64,000 bases of DNA from Methylobacterium tardum (GTDB lineage Bacteria; Pseudomonadota; Alphaproteobacteria; Rhizobiales; Beijerinckiaceae), in contig NZ_CP097484.1 of NCBI RefSeq assembly GCF_023546765.1, positions 1,057,501-1,121,500 of the forward strand, read 5' to 3'. Within the stretch, counting starts at the first letter, position 1, and the number at the start of each line of letters is the position of its first letter. Shown piece by piece: positions 1-8,433 of this stretch. The translations under genes were made by a program, and so were the position numbers. The notes under the pieces are model-generated. The model worked only from the letters and a program-made list of their open reading frames with translations, had not been told where the DNA came from and did not search any database.

Positions 1-538
1 CGTTCGCCAGCTCGCTGTAGACCTGCCGGTTCTGCTGCCAGGGGATGTTGGGAGTCTGATCCGTCGTGTGGATCGTGCTGTAGACGCCCTTGTCGTTGTC
101 TCCATAGTGCTCGGCGATGTCGAGTTCCTGCCAGCCTGGCAAGTTGTTGGGGTTGGCCGCTGGTTTGTCGGGCAGCAACCAGAACGCATCCCATGCGCCC
201 TTCATGTCGGAGAAATCGGCACGGATTTCGAAGTACCCGTAGGTCTGCGAGAAGCTACCCTGTGTTGTGATCAGCCCCGACTCCCAACTTCCGGGATAAC
301 CCGAGGCGGTCTTGTCGGGAACAGCGGTGATGGTCAGCGCACCGCCTGAGACTTTGAAGGGATCGTAGCCGGAGGCGGGGTCGACGAACGAGGAATGTCC
401 GAAGCCGATGTCAGAGTTGGCATCATAGCGCCACTGAGAGCGGATATCACCCCAGGTTGTGCTACCCGATGCCTGGGAGATGCTGCGCGTGTTGAATTCG
501 TCGTCAAACGTCAGCTTGTAGCCCGTAAGATCGAGCAT
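1..538 (-). CDS. GH16-family glycanase, N-terminal part (runs off the window)
   Basis: The minus-strand frame opens with ATG at 538 and stays open to the window edge, so only about the first 179 residues are visible. They form the first half of a GH16 beta-jelly-roll. The segment YGYFEIRADF is followed by GAWDAFWLLP and then by the catalytic signature ELDIAEHYG, which matches the GH16 pattern ExDxxE: first Glu nucleophile, last Glu acid/base. There is no N-terminal signal peptide. In alphaproteobacteria such proteins often carry C-terminal repeats for type I secretion, but that end is outside the window. Known GH16 members cleave beta-glucans, galactans or succinoglycan-like exopolysaccharides; the substrate here cannot be told. 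Its place beside glycosyltransferases suggests trimming of the local polysaccharide (inference). A GGGGAC stretch just upstream of the ATG can act as ribosome binding site. Confidence 0.85.
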   Translation of the reverse strand, partial: MLDLTGYKLTFDDEFNTRSISQASGSTTWGDIRSQWRYDANSDIGFGHSSFVDPASGYDPFKVSGGALTITAVPDKTASGYPGSWESGLITTQGSFSQTYGYFEIRADFSDMKGAWDAFWLLPDKPAANPNNLPGWQELDIAEHYGDNDKGVYSTIHTTDQTPNIPWQQNRQVYSELAN

Positions 539-769
539 TCATGTCCCCATGAGCACGCGCTGTTAACTTTTGCAAGTTTACTCTAGAATATCGACAGCGA
601 TTTAGGATCGTAATATAAATTAGTCTATAAAAATTAAAAAATCGCTAAACTCTCTACCAGTGAGCAGTAGGCACATAAGCCGATTTCCTCGGCAGCGCGC
701 GGCACTCGATCGCCATTACAAAGAACAGGCCAGCGACCATCAAGCTGAGCTATCTGGCTCATTCCGCTA
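539..769. promoter_or_regulatory. AT-rich upstream region of the GH16 gene
   Basis: There is no convincing gene here. Positions 580-650 are sharply AT-rich compared with the GC-rich surroundings, as expected for a promoter reading leftward into the GH16 gene. No -35/-10 pair can be assigned with confidence. The right border is the TA at 768-769 where the IS630 element begins. Confidence 0.35.
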
Positions 770-1809
770 GAGCGGGCTTCGTCCGATCGGAAGCTATGCT
801 GGGTGACTGAGGGTTGACGGGGTAAGGAGGCGCCCATGCCCACAACCTTGTCCGTTGATCTGCGCCAGCGCGTGGCGTCTGCAGTCTCAGCCGGGGCGAC
901 CTACCGACAGGCCGCCGAGCGCTTCGGCGTGAGCCGGGCCAGCGCCAGCCGCTGGTCACAGCAGAAGCGGCGCGTGGGTCACGTCGCACCCAAGCCGTTG
1001 GGCGGCGACCAGCGCTCCCGCCACATTGAGGTTCATGCCGAGCTCATCCGGCGGACCTACCAGGCTCGCCCGCAGATCCTCCTGCGGGAGTTGCGCGAGG
1101 CTCTGCAGGCACACGGGGTCGCGGTCAGCACCAGCAGCTTATCGCGCTTCTTCGCCCGGCACCGGATCACGCGCAAAAGGGGCGCTGCACGCAGCGGAGC
1201 AGGAGCGAGACGACGTAAGAGCGGCACGTGAGGCTTGGTTTGCGGGCCAGCCCGAGCTCGATCCCGAGCGCCTCGTGTTCTTGGACGAGACGGCGGCCAC
1301 CACCAGCATGGTTCGCCGCTACGGCTGGGCAGAGCGCGGCGCGCGCTGCCGGATCGCGGCGCCGGCCGGGCACTGGAAAACCACCACGGTCATTGCCGGG
1401 TTGCGCACGAGCGGGCCGAGTGCGGTTGCGCTGCTGGACGGGCCTGTGACGGGTGAACGCTTCCGCGCCTACGTGTCAGAGACACTGGTCCCGACCCTGA
1501 GGCCCGGCGACACGCTCATCCTGGACAATCTCGGCGCCCACAAGGTAGCGGGCGTGCGCGAGACGATCGAGGCAGCCGGAGCCCGGCTCCTGTACCTCCC
1601 ACCGTACTCGCCTGACTTCAACCCGATTGAACTGGCCTTCGCGAAGCTCAAAGCAATCCTGCGCAGCGCGGCGGCCCGCACAGTCAGCGATCTCTGGGGG
1701 GCCATCCACAAAGCCTTCACGCGCTTCTCGCCCGAAGAGTGCCGCAACTACTTCACGGCGGCCGGCTACGAGGATGACGCTTGTGCTTCCAGCTGATCGG
1801 GACCCGCTC
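770..1809 (+). mobile_element. IS630-family insertion sequence
   Basis: The element is bounded by imperfect 25-bp inverted repeats: 770-794 (begins GAGCGGG, ends GGAAGC) and 1785-1809 (reverse complement begins GAGCGGG and also ends GGAAGC). About 16 of 25 positions agree. It is flanked by TA at 768-769 and 1810-1811, which is the IS630/Tc1 target duplication. It holds one transposase in two overlapping frames. It sits exactly at the stop codon of the neighbouring GT2 gene. Confidence 0.88.
836..1796 (+). CDS. IS630-family transposase made from two overlapping frames
   Basis: The first frame (836-1231) starts after the strong ribosome binding site AAGGAGG. It encodes the DNA-binding half: a helix-turn-helix around YRQAAERFGVSRASASRW followed by a second helical domain. 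The second frame continues from about 1175 to 1796 and carries the DDE catalytic half: VFLDETA (first Asp), LILDNLGAHK (second Asp) and PYSPDFNPIE (final Glu), the usual IS630 order. The frames overlap near an AAAAGGGG run at about 1172-1180, with a +1 change. IS630 elements commonly join two frames by ribosomal frameshifting, so this may be functional; a one-base loss would look the same. Confidence 0.85.
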
Positions 1810-2861
1810 TAGCGCGGCATCAGCAGGTCAACGACCCGACGCAAGGCCAGCGCATCCTGCTCGGGCGTGGGCGCCGTGAGGAAGCCGCCCGCCACCGGCG
1901 CCGCCGACAGCCAGGAGGGAAGCGTCTCGAGGTCCGGGAAGAGCTGCCGGGCGACCTTTTCGATCGGCTGCCCGGTGAACCAGGGCGCGTAGGTCGCGAT
2001 GAAGAATCGGAAATAGACCGGCCAGTTCTCGGGTGTGGGCGCTAGCCGGTTGGCCGTCGGTCCCCGGGCGATCAGCGCCAGATAGGTCTTCAGCGCCGCC
2101 GATCCCTCGCTGTGCATCAGGTCGCCGGTGGATTTGAGCGTGTTGGTCAGGTGTGTCCGGTACCGGAGATGCGCGCCGGGCACGAAGATCGGCTCCACGT
2201 GGACCATGCAGCGGATGAGGAAGTCCCAGTCGTGACACATGCGGTAGGCCGCGAACGGGCCGACCCGCTTGTAGAGACCGCGCGAGAAGACGAGGTTGCC
2301 GCTCGTCACCGCGATGTTGGCCCGCAGCAGCGCGAAGCCGATCGTCGGGCAGGCGCCCGCCTGACCCAACACGTCGCGGTACCAGACCCGGACCGGATCG
2401 TCCTCGGCGAGCCGGGCGCCGGAATCGTCCATGAAGTCGACGCCCGTGAACGCGATGAAGTCGCCGTCCGGCGGCAGCGCCGCGTGGATCGCGCGGAACC
2501 GGTCCGGCGCGTAGGCATCATCCGAATTCAGAATGGTGAGCACGTCCCCGCTGGCCTTCGACAGGCCGTGCGCGATCGCCGCGTGGGCGCCGCCGTTTCG
2601 GTCGAGCAGGTCGCACAGGATGCGGACCGGGCCGGCATAACCGTCGATGGCCTTGGCGATGACGGCCCGCGACGCGTCGGTGGAGCGGTCGTCAACGATG
2701 ATCAGCTCATCGACCGGGCGGTCCTGATCCAGCACGGAGCCGATTGCCTGCGCGATGTAGGCCGCATGGTTGTAGGACGGGATGACGACCGAGATCCGCC
2801 GCCCGACCGGCGGCCGGGACGCGGGCTGCGGGCGCGCGGACTTGGTCAGGAACCGCAACAT
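1809..2861 (-). CDS. GT2-family glycosyltransferase
   Basis: A 350-residue inverting GT-A fold transferase that moves a sugar from a nucleotide-sugar donor to a growing glycan in the cytoplasm. VVIPSYNH (residues 25-32) is the first strand of the nucleotide-binding core, DDRSTD (57-62) follows, and NSDD (112-115) is the DxD-like metal site. No membrane segment is evident. ATG at 2861 is preferred because GGAGAGAGG lies about 10 bases upstream; a GTG at 2873 sits too close to that site. The gene follows the repeat-containing glycosyltransferase on the same strand after about 50 bp, so they are probably co-transcribed. Its TAG stop overlaps the TA target of the IS630 insertion, and the first element base regenerates the stop, so the protein is unchanged. 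Confidence 0.85.
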   Translation of the reverse strand: MLRFLTKSARPQPASRPPVGRRISVVIPSYNHAAYIAQAIGSVLDQDRPVDELIIVDDRSTDASRAVIAKAIDGYAGPVRILCDLLDRNGGAHAAIAHGLSKASGDVLTILNSDDAYAPDRFRAIHAALPPDGDFIAFTGVDFMDDSGARLAEDDPVRVWYRDVLGQAGACPTIGFALLRANIAVTSGNLVFSRGLYKRVGPFAAYRMCHDWDFLIRCMVHVEPIFVPGAHLRYRTHLTNTLKSTGDLMHSEGSAALKTYLALIARGPTANRLAPTPENWPVYFRFFIATYAPWFTGQPIEKVARQLFPDLETLPSWLSAAPVAGGFLTAPTPEQDALALRRVVDLLMPR

Positions 2862-2912
2862 CGGCGTTTGCACCTCTCTCCGATGATCCCCAGGGGCTGC
2901 CGTGCCGCGGAT

Positions 2913-5068
2913 CTACGCGGCATCGAGCTGCGCCCGGAGCAGGTCGAGGCGCGGCCGCATTTGCCGCTCGAAGCTGTATTCCCGCAGGATCGCCAAGCGG
3001 CCGGCCTCGCTGAGCCGCCGGAGCGCCTCCCGGTCGCCGGCGTAGAACTCGATCCGGTCGGCGATCCCGTCGACGTCGCGCGTGATCAGCTCGAACTCCA
3101 CGCCGGGCTCCATGGCGTGGGTCCCGTCGAGCCGGCGGTTCAGCGCGAGGGAATCAGTAAGGAACATCGCCACGCCGCGCAGGCCCGCCTCGACGCAGGA
3201 GGTGGTGGGAAAGCCGTCGAAGGACCCGCGGCCGCCGTCGCGCTCCATCGGCGACTGGTTCGGCGAGATGACGATGTCCATACTGGGATAGAAATCCGGG
3301 AAGAACGAGGCCGGCTGCACGCCGTGGAAACGCACCCGGTCGACCCGCGTCAGGCCGAGAAGCTCCGCATTCCAGTCGCCGACATAGTGCCACTCGAAGC
3401 GCGGGTCGTCCGTGTAGCGCCGGACGAGTTCGGTGAACACGTCGCAGCCCTTCTCGATGCCGAGCTCCGTGTAGCGCTGGGCCACGAAGCAGATCCGGAT
3501 CGTGTCCGGCAGCGGGCGCCCGACCCGCGAGCAGCGCGCACTCGCCGCGACATCCCAACAATCCGGCGAGACGGCACCGAAGATGAAGGCGATCTGCTGG
3601 GGATCGCACCAGCCCCGGTCGAGCAGGTAGTCGCGCTGCAGCGTGTGGGTCGTGAGCACCTTGGCGAAGCGGCGATCGCCGAGCACGCGCCGCAGCTTGG
3701 CGTCCGAGACTGGATCGTTCGGCATGAACCCGCCCCCAGGATACAGGGTGAAGACGAAGCGCGCGGCGCGCAGGTCCGGGTTCGAGGCCAGCAGCACGGC
3801 CGCGTTGTGCAGGAAGGTCGTGTGCAGGACCTCGGCGCTGAGGTCGTGGCCGGTGTTCAGGGCCTGCACCCGGCCCGCGAGGGTCGGATGCTCCGCCTCG
3901 AACTGGCGCAGCTCGTCGAGGAAGGTCCAGTCCGGCCGGTAGCGGTCAATGTCGCGCAGCGACGAGGCAGCCCGGCTCTCCGGGATGGCGTACAGGTAGG
4001 TGAGCAGCTCGCCGTAGCGGAACGCCGAGAACCGGGACGGGAAGCTCGAATCGACGAGGAGGAGGCCGGCCCCGCGCCCCCGGGCCGGTTGGCTCGGCCC
4101 GGCCACCTGCGGGTAGACGGCCCGGGCCTGGTTGGCGGCCTGCCAGGCTTCGGGGGCGAAATCCGGCACGGCCCGGCTCTCGGCCTGGAGCCGCTCGGCC
4201 TGGCCGCGATCGCGCGCCAGCAGGTCGTGCAGAGTCCGGGTGTGCGGGCTGAAATCACCGAGTTCGAGGGCGCGGCGCGCCTGCTCTTCGGCTTCCACGA
4301 GCCGGCCCCAGGTCCGAAAGATGACCGCCAGGCGGAAGCGGAACAGGGCCGGCTCCTCGCAGCCCAAGGTCAGCGCGATCGCGTAGGCCGCCGCGGCGGT
4401 GCCCAGCCGGCCCAGGGTTTCGGCCTGATAGGCGGCCAGAGCGCATCGGGCGACCAGGCTGTCGCCCTCTGCCTCGACGGCGGCCCTGGCGGCCGCATCG
4501 GCCGCTTCGCCTCGGCCCAGGGCGAGCAGGGCCTCGACCCGCACCAGGAGCGCCTGGAGCCCCGCGACGGGTCCCCGTCGAGCAGCGCCAGCGCCGCCGC
4601 GGCATCGGTGGCGTGCAGCCGCTCCGTCGCGGCCTGCACCCGCGCGTAGGGATTTGCCGGATCACGCGCCAGCACCGTCCCGGCTGCCTCGGCGAGGGCG
4701 CGCCCCTCCAGAAGGTTGGGCAGCCGGCCTTCCGCGGCGCCGTAATGGAGATAATGGCCAAGCGGGTTGACCCCGGCCTCGGCGATGTCGGGGTAGAGCG
4801 TCAGATAGGTGCGGGTGCTGAACAGCGGCCCGGGATCGAGCCCGATCGCGGCCCCGTGGGCGCAGTAATGCTCGGCCGGGCTGAGCCCGGTCGCGTGCGC
4901 GGGCGAGACCTGTGCGCGGTAGAAGGCCGTGTCGAACAGCGGGTTCGGATCAAGATCGGAGAGCCAGCCCGCGGCCGCGTAGGCCGCCGCCGTGTCGATG
5001 CCGCGCGCCTCGCCATTGCGTCGGGCCACGAAGCCCGCATCGAACAATCCAGGCAGATCCGGATGCAT
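2913..5068 (-). pseudogene. Glycosyltransferase with EGR-repeat N-terminus and GT4-like C-terminus, one frameshift
   Basis: Two minus-strand frames join into one protein of about 718 residues. The N-terminal part (5068 to about 4560, ATG after GAGAGGGA) carries degenerate repeats ending in HYLHYGAAEGRLPN, a motif also found in the proteins at 21801 and 59891. After TPR-like helices, the C-terminal part (to 2913) resembles a GT-B fold glycosyltransferase: RICFVAQRYTELGIEKGCDV, then FHGVQPASFFPDFYPSMDIV, then a donor-site-like stretch with SPNQSP and VEAGLRGV. The frames meet near 4560 in a GGGGACCCGTCGCGGGG context, where one base appears to be missing. Both halves are well conserved, so this is either a recent frameshift or a sequencing deletion. 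Sugar specificity is unknown. It is upstream of, and likely co-transcribed with, the GT2 gene. Confidence 0.72.
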
Positions 5069-5246
5069 GCCGTCGTCCGTCCCTCTCGGCGCGCCCGCCA
5101 GGTCGGCGCAGGGGGCAGAGAACGTGCGGCCGCCCGGGCCGGCACGCTCACGTCCCGCCGAACCGCCGCGCGGCGTGGCTTCTCGCATAGCGGGCCGGGC
5201 GTGCCTACCCCAAGCTCAGGCGTCGGATGTGGTGCGAGACGCCGGC

Positions 5247-6314
5247 TCAGGTCGCCAGCCCGATGGCGCCTTCGGTCTGCTCGACGGGGCTCGACGGCCC
5301 GGCATGCCGCAGCCGTCGACGGATGAGCGTCAGGAGGACGGCGGGCCCGAGCAGGACCAGCACGATGCCGATGATCCCTACGTGACCGACCAAGCGCCCA
5401 TAGAAGCCGCCGGTCACACCGTAATGCCATGACGCCAGCACCATGCCGGCGGCGGCCATGAGAAGCAGGGCGAGCATCTTGAACCACAGGGGTAGGGGCG
5501 CCGGCGGGTGCTTCTCCCGTGCCGGACCTTCGGCGTGCGCCCGATCAGCCTCCCGCTGCGCCAGGAACGCCTCGACCTGGCTCTGAAGGTCCGGCAGGTC
5601 CGCACGGCGCGCCGCAGGACCAGCGGCCACGCTCCGGGCCTCCTCGCGCGGCGGCGCTTCCACGCTCAGACCTTCGGCGAGCGGACCCGGGATCGCGGCC
5701 TCAGCATCCGCCATCAGGCGTGCCTCGTGGCGGCGCATGAACATCCACAGCGCGACGGCGCCGAGGAGAACGAAAGCCAGCAGTCCGAGGCCGACCGGCC
5801 CCATGACGTTCTCGATCGAGCGGCCGCACAGATAGGCCCCGAAGCCCATGATCGAGGCCCAGGCGACGCCGCCCAGCGCATTGAAGGCAAAGAACCGGCG
5901 GGCATCGAGCTTGTTCACGCCGGCCAGGACGGCCGCGTAGGCGCGCAGCATCGCGGTGAAGCGGCCGAAGAACACGATCTTCCCGCCATGCCGGCGAAAC
6001 AGGTACTGGCCGAGCTTGAGGCGTCCGTGATCGAGGCCGATCAGGTGGCCCTTGCGCAGGAGCAGGGGCAGTCCCCAGCGGCGACCGACCCAGTAGCCGG
6101 CGTTGTCGCCCAGGATGGCGGCGGTCGCGGCAATCGCTACTACGACGGCGATGTTGATGTTGCCGGTGCTGCCGGCATAGGCCGCCGACGTCAGCAGGAC
6201 CGTCTCGCCGGGCAAGGGCAGACCGGCGCTCTCCAGGGTGATGATGACGAAGATCGTCAGATAGCCGTAATGCGCGATCAGGTCGGCGATGGGCAGGTCG
6301 TGCAGGAAGGACAT
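5247..6314 (-). CDS. DedA-family membrane protein
   Basis: A 355-residue integral membrane protein of the DedA/SNARE-associated (VTT) family, linked in other bacteria to undecaprenyl-phosphate or phospholipid recycling and envelope homeostasis. The N-terminal 210 residues carry the family core: hydrophobic segments, the ESAGLPLPGE re-entrant motif, then FFGRFTAMLRAYAAVLAGV with the conserved arginines. The C-terminal extension adds a charged linker and two further predicted membrane segments, which is longer than the usual 200-residue DedA. ATG at 6314 is chosen because GAGGAGA lies six bases upstream; longer in-frame starts have no such site. It is divergent from the gene at 6476. C55-P recycling would fit a glycan-assembly neighbourhood (inference). 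Confidence 0.88.
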   Translation of the reverse strand: MSFLHDLPIADLIAHYGYLTIFVIITLESAGLPLPGETVLLTSAAYAGSTGNINIAVVVAIAATAAILGDNAGYWVGRRWGLPLLLRKGHLIGLDHGRLKLGQYLFRRHGGKIVFFGRFTAMLRAYAAVLAGVNKLDARRFFAFNALGGVAWASIMGFGAYLCGRSIENVMGPVGLGLLAFVLLGAVALWMFMRRHEARLMADAEAAIPGPLAEGLSVEAPPREEARSVAAGPAARRADLPDLQSQVEAFLAQREADRAHAEGPAREKHPPAPLPLWFKMLALLLMAAAGMVLASWHYGVTGGFYGRLVGHVGIIGIVLVLLGPAVLLTLIRRRLRHAGPSSPVEQTEGAIGLAT

Positions 6315-6475
6315 GCGGTCTCCTCGCAAATCGTGCACAACGCAGTCGCAGGCAAAAATGGCCGTGCGGGGGCGGCGGAGGTAGGGCCCCTGTCTGATCG
6401 TGGGCGCCACGGAGACTGCGGCGTCGGCCATCACCCTCGGGCGGTGCTCATGTCCGGAGAGCGAGAGGATTGACC

Positions 6476-6784
6476 GTGGCCAACCCATCCATCCTCGAAG
6501 GTCGAAGCCCGGTACCCGCGCACGCCCGCAACCCGCGCCGCGCCTACGATGCCGACGGGCGCGAGATCACCCCGATGACCCTGCAGAACGCCATGGATCG
6601 CGGGGTCACGGCGCTTCGGGCCATCTGCGCGTGCGGACACGAGGCCGAGGTTTCGATCCATGTCGGGCGCTGGGCCTCCACCAGCTTCGTCCCGGATGCG
6701 GGCATGACGCTTCGGTGCGATGCCTGCGGAACGCCGGATCCGAAGACTCGGCCGGTCTGGCAGCGGCAGGGTCACCGGCCCTGA
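6476..6784 (+). CDS. Small conserved protein with a zinc-ribbon-like CxC/CxxC pair
   Basis: A 102-residue soluble protein. CACGHEA near residue 50 and RCDACG near residue 82 place four cysteines as in a zinc ribbon, so metal binding is likely. No catalytic motif is recognised. GTG at 6476 is preferred to the TTG two codons earlier because GAGAGGA lies six bases before the GTG. It shares an intergenic region with the divergent DedA gene and is followed after 89 bp by the Nudix gene. Function unknown. Confidence 0.65.
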   Translation: MANPSILEGRSPVPAHARNPRRAYDADGREITPMTLQNAMDRGVTALRAICACGHEAEVSIHVGRWASTSFVPDAGMTLRCDACGTPDPKTRPVWQRQGHRP

Positions 6785-6873
6785 CGCCCGCGCGAGGGCC
6801 TGCCCGGCCACACTCGATTCGTGGCGGCGCACCCGACCATCAACGGCGCGCCCGTAATCAGGACACCCGTTCG

Positions 6874-7323
6874 ATGTCTTTCATCCCCCAGCACCTGTAC
6901 AACCAGATCCTGGAGGCGATCCCGATCGTCTGTGTCGACGTGGCCATCGTCAACGATGGCTGTGTCCTTCTGGTCCGACGGCGCGACGCCCCGGCGAAAG
7001 GCCAGCTCTGGCTCCCCGGCGGCCGGGTCCACAAAGGCGAGACCCTTCGCCAGGCCGCGGCCCGCAAGGCGCTGGATGAGACCGGGATCGACTGCCATGT
7101 CGGGCCGATCATCCACACGGACGAGACCATTTTCGAGGACGGCCCGGAGGGCATTGCCGTCCACAGCGTCAACACATGCTTCTTTCTGTTCAGCCGCCAG
7201 CAATCCGTCGAGGTGAATCTCGACAGCCATCATGAGGATTGGGTCTGGATCGATCACATTGATCCGGGCCTGCATCCTTACGTCAAGCTGTGCCTCGCCG
7301 CCGCCGGACTCGGCGAGCGCTGA
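6874..7323 (+). CDS. Nudix hydrolase, GDP-mannose mannosyl hydrolase (Gmm/NudD)-like
   Basis: A 149-residue Nudix protein. The box reads GGRVHKGETLRQAAARKALD followed by ETGI. It departs from the canonical RExxEE core in having Arg-Lys and Asp-Glu, which resembles Gmm-type enzymes that hydrolyse GDP-mannose to GDP and mannose. The N-terminal layout (a PIVCVDVAIV strand, then LLVRRRDAPAKG and WLPGG) also matches Gmm. A GDP-mannose hydrolase would fit a locus that makes GDP-mannose (manC at 44749-46179), but the substrate is inferred from family resemblance only. ATG at 6874 has only a weak AGGA site upstream. It is convergent with the SDR gene, with a hairpin between them. Confidence 0.75.
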   Translation: MSFIPQHLYNQILEAIPIVCVDVAIVNDGCVLLVRRRDAPAKGQLWLPGGRVHKGETLRQAAARKALDETGIDCHVGPIIHTDETIFEDGPEGIAVHSVNTCFFLFSRQQSVEVNLDSHHEDWVWIDHIDPGLHPYVKLCLAAAGLGER

Positions 7324-7343
7324 ACGCGGGACGCCCGCCGGGG

Positions 7344-7364
7344 AAGGCCCGCGCGACGGGCCTT
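7344..7364. terminator. Hairpin between convergent genes, likely bidirectional terminator
   Basis: AAGGCCCG at 7344-7351 pairs perfectly with CGGGCCTT at 7357-7364 around a five-base loop. It lies 20 bp after the Nudix stop and 31 bp after the stop of the opposing SDR gene. The T run is only two bases, so intrinsic termination is plausible rather than certain. Confidence 0.5.
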
Positions 7365-7395
7365 GTCCATCCGAGGTTCGCCGATCGGAGGCGCC

Positions 7396-8433
7396 TCAGC
7401 CCTCACGGGCCGGATGCCGCGGCGTGCCGGGATGCGCCTCGGCCCGGTGCGCGCGCATCCACGCGATCGTGCCGACGAGCCCCGCGCGCAGGGCGACGCG
7501 CGGCTGCCAGCCGAGCTCGGACCGGATCAGCGCGGTGTCGAGGACGTTGGCCGGCACGTCGGCGGCGCGGCTCGGCTTGTAGAGGCAGGGTAGGCGGTCC
7601 AGCCCGAAGGCCGTCTCCAGCTCGGCGATGACTTGGTTGACGCTCATGCCCACGCCGCTGCCGACATTCAGGATCTTGTGCGGTCCTTCATAGGTCACGG
7701 CGCCGAGGAACGCGTCGCTGACGTCGTCGACATGCAGGAAGTCGCGCACCACCTCGCCGGTCCCCCAGACCTCCAGCGGCAGGCCCGAGAGGACGCGGTG
7801 GATGTAGCTCCCGATTAGGCCCTGGTGCTTGGTGCCGAGCTGGAACCGGCCGTACGGGTTTGCGATCCGGAGGACCTGGTAGTCGATGCCGTGGAGGTGG
7901 CGGTACAGGTAGAGCGACTTCTCGATCATCAGCTTGCTGATGCCGTAGGCCGAGATCGGGTCGGTGGGCGCCTGCTCGGGGATCGGGATGCCGCGGGGGA
8001 TCCCGTAGATCGCGCCGCCGGTGGACGAGAACACCAGCTTCTTGATCCGGGCCGAGCGGCAGATCTCGAGCAGGTTCAGGGTGGCGATCGGCGCGGCCGC
8101 GAGCTCCGCCGACGGATCCCGGTTCGAGCTTTCCGGGATCGATCCGGCGATCAGGTGGAAGACGACGTCCTGACGCTCGACGGCGTTGGCGATGGCGAGG
8201 CGGTCGGCGAAATGTCCGGTCACCCGGGTCACGCGGCGGTCGAGGACCTCGGGCTGCGGATGGCTGCGGCTGAAACAGGTGACCTCGGCGCCCGCTTCCG
8301 CGAGACGGTTGCACAGGTTCAGCCCGAGGAATCCGCCGCCGCCGAGCACGAGGCAGCGGATTCCCGAGAGCGACACGGTCGGCCGGCTTGACGCGACGGG
8401 ATCCGCCAGCCCGGTCTGCCAGTCCGCGCTCAT
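7396..8433 (-). CDS. Extended SDR, NAD-dependent sugar epimerase/dehydratase
   Basis: A 345-residue extended short-chain dehydrogenase. GGGGFLG near residue 33 is the Rossmann GxxGxxG motif, and YGISK is the catalytic Tyr-x3-Lys. The Ser/Thr partner is in VFSSTGGAIYG. The C-terminal VVRDFLHVDDV and LNVGSG are typical of UDP-glucose 4-epimerase-like (GalE/WbpP) enzymes. Exact substrate cannot be told. Its ATG overlaps the stop of the upstream GT61-like gene in an ATGA arrangement (8430-8433), so the two are translationally coupled and the product probably supplies a donor sugar for that transferase (inference). Confidence 0.85.
   Translation of the reverse strand: MSADWQTGLADPVASSRPTVSLSGIRCLVLGGGGFLGLNLCNRLAEAGAEVTCFSRSHPQPEVLDRRVTRVTGHFADRLAIANAVERQDVVFHLIAGSIPESSNRDPSAELAAAPIATLNLLEICRSARIKKLVFSSTGGAIYGIPRGIPIPEQAPTDPISAYGISKLMIEKSLYLYRHLHGIDYQVLRIANPYGRFQLGTKHQGLIGSYIHRVLSGLPLEVWGTGEVVRDFLHVDDVSDAFLGAVTYEGPHKILNVGSGVGMSVNQVIAELETAFGLDRLPCLYKPSRAADVPANVLDTALIRSELGWQPRVALRAGLVGTIAWMRAHRAEAHPGTPRHPAREG

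Noticed and set aside
2112..4649. Very long plus-strand open frame (845 codons)
   Set aside because: It lies opposite two glycosyltransferase frames with clear motifs. Its translation is Arg/Glu/Pro-rich with no domain, as expected of the complement of GC-rich genes.
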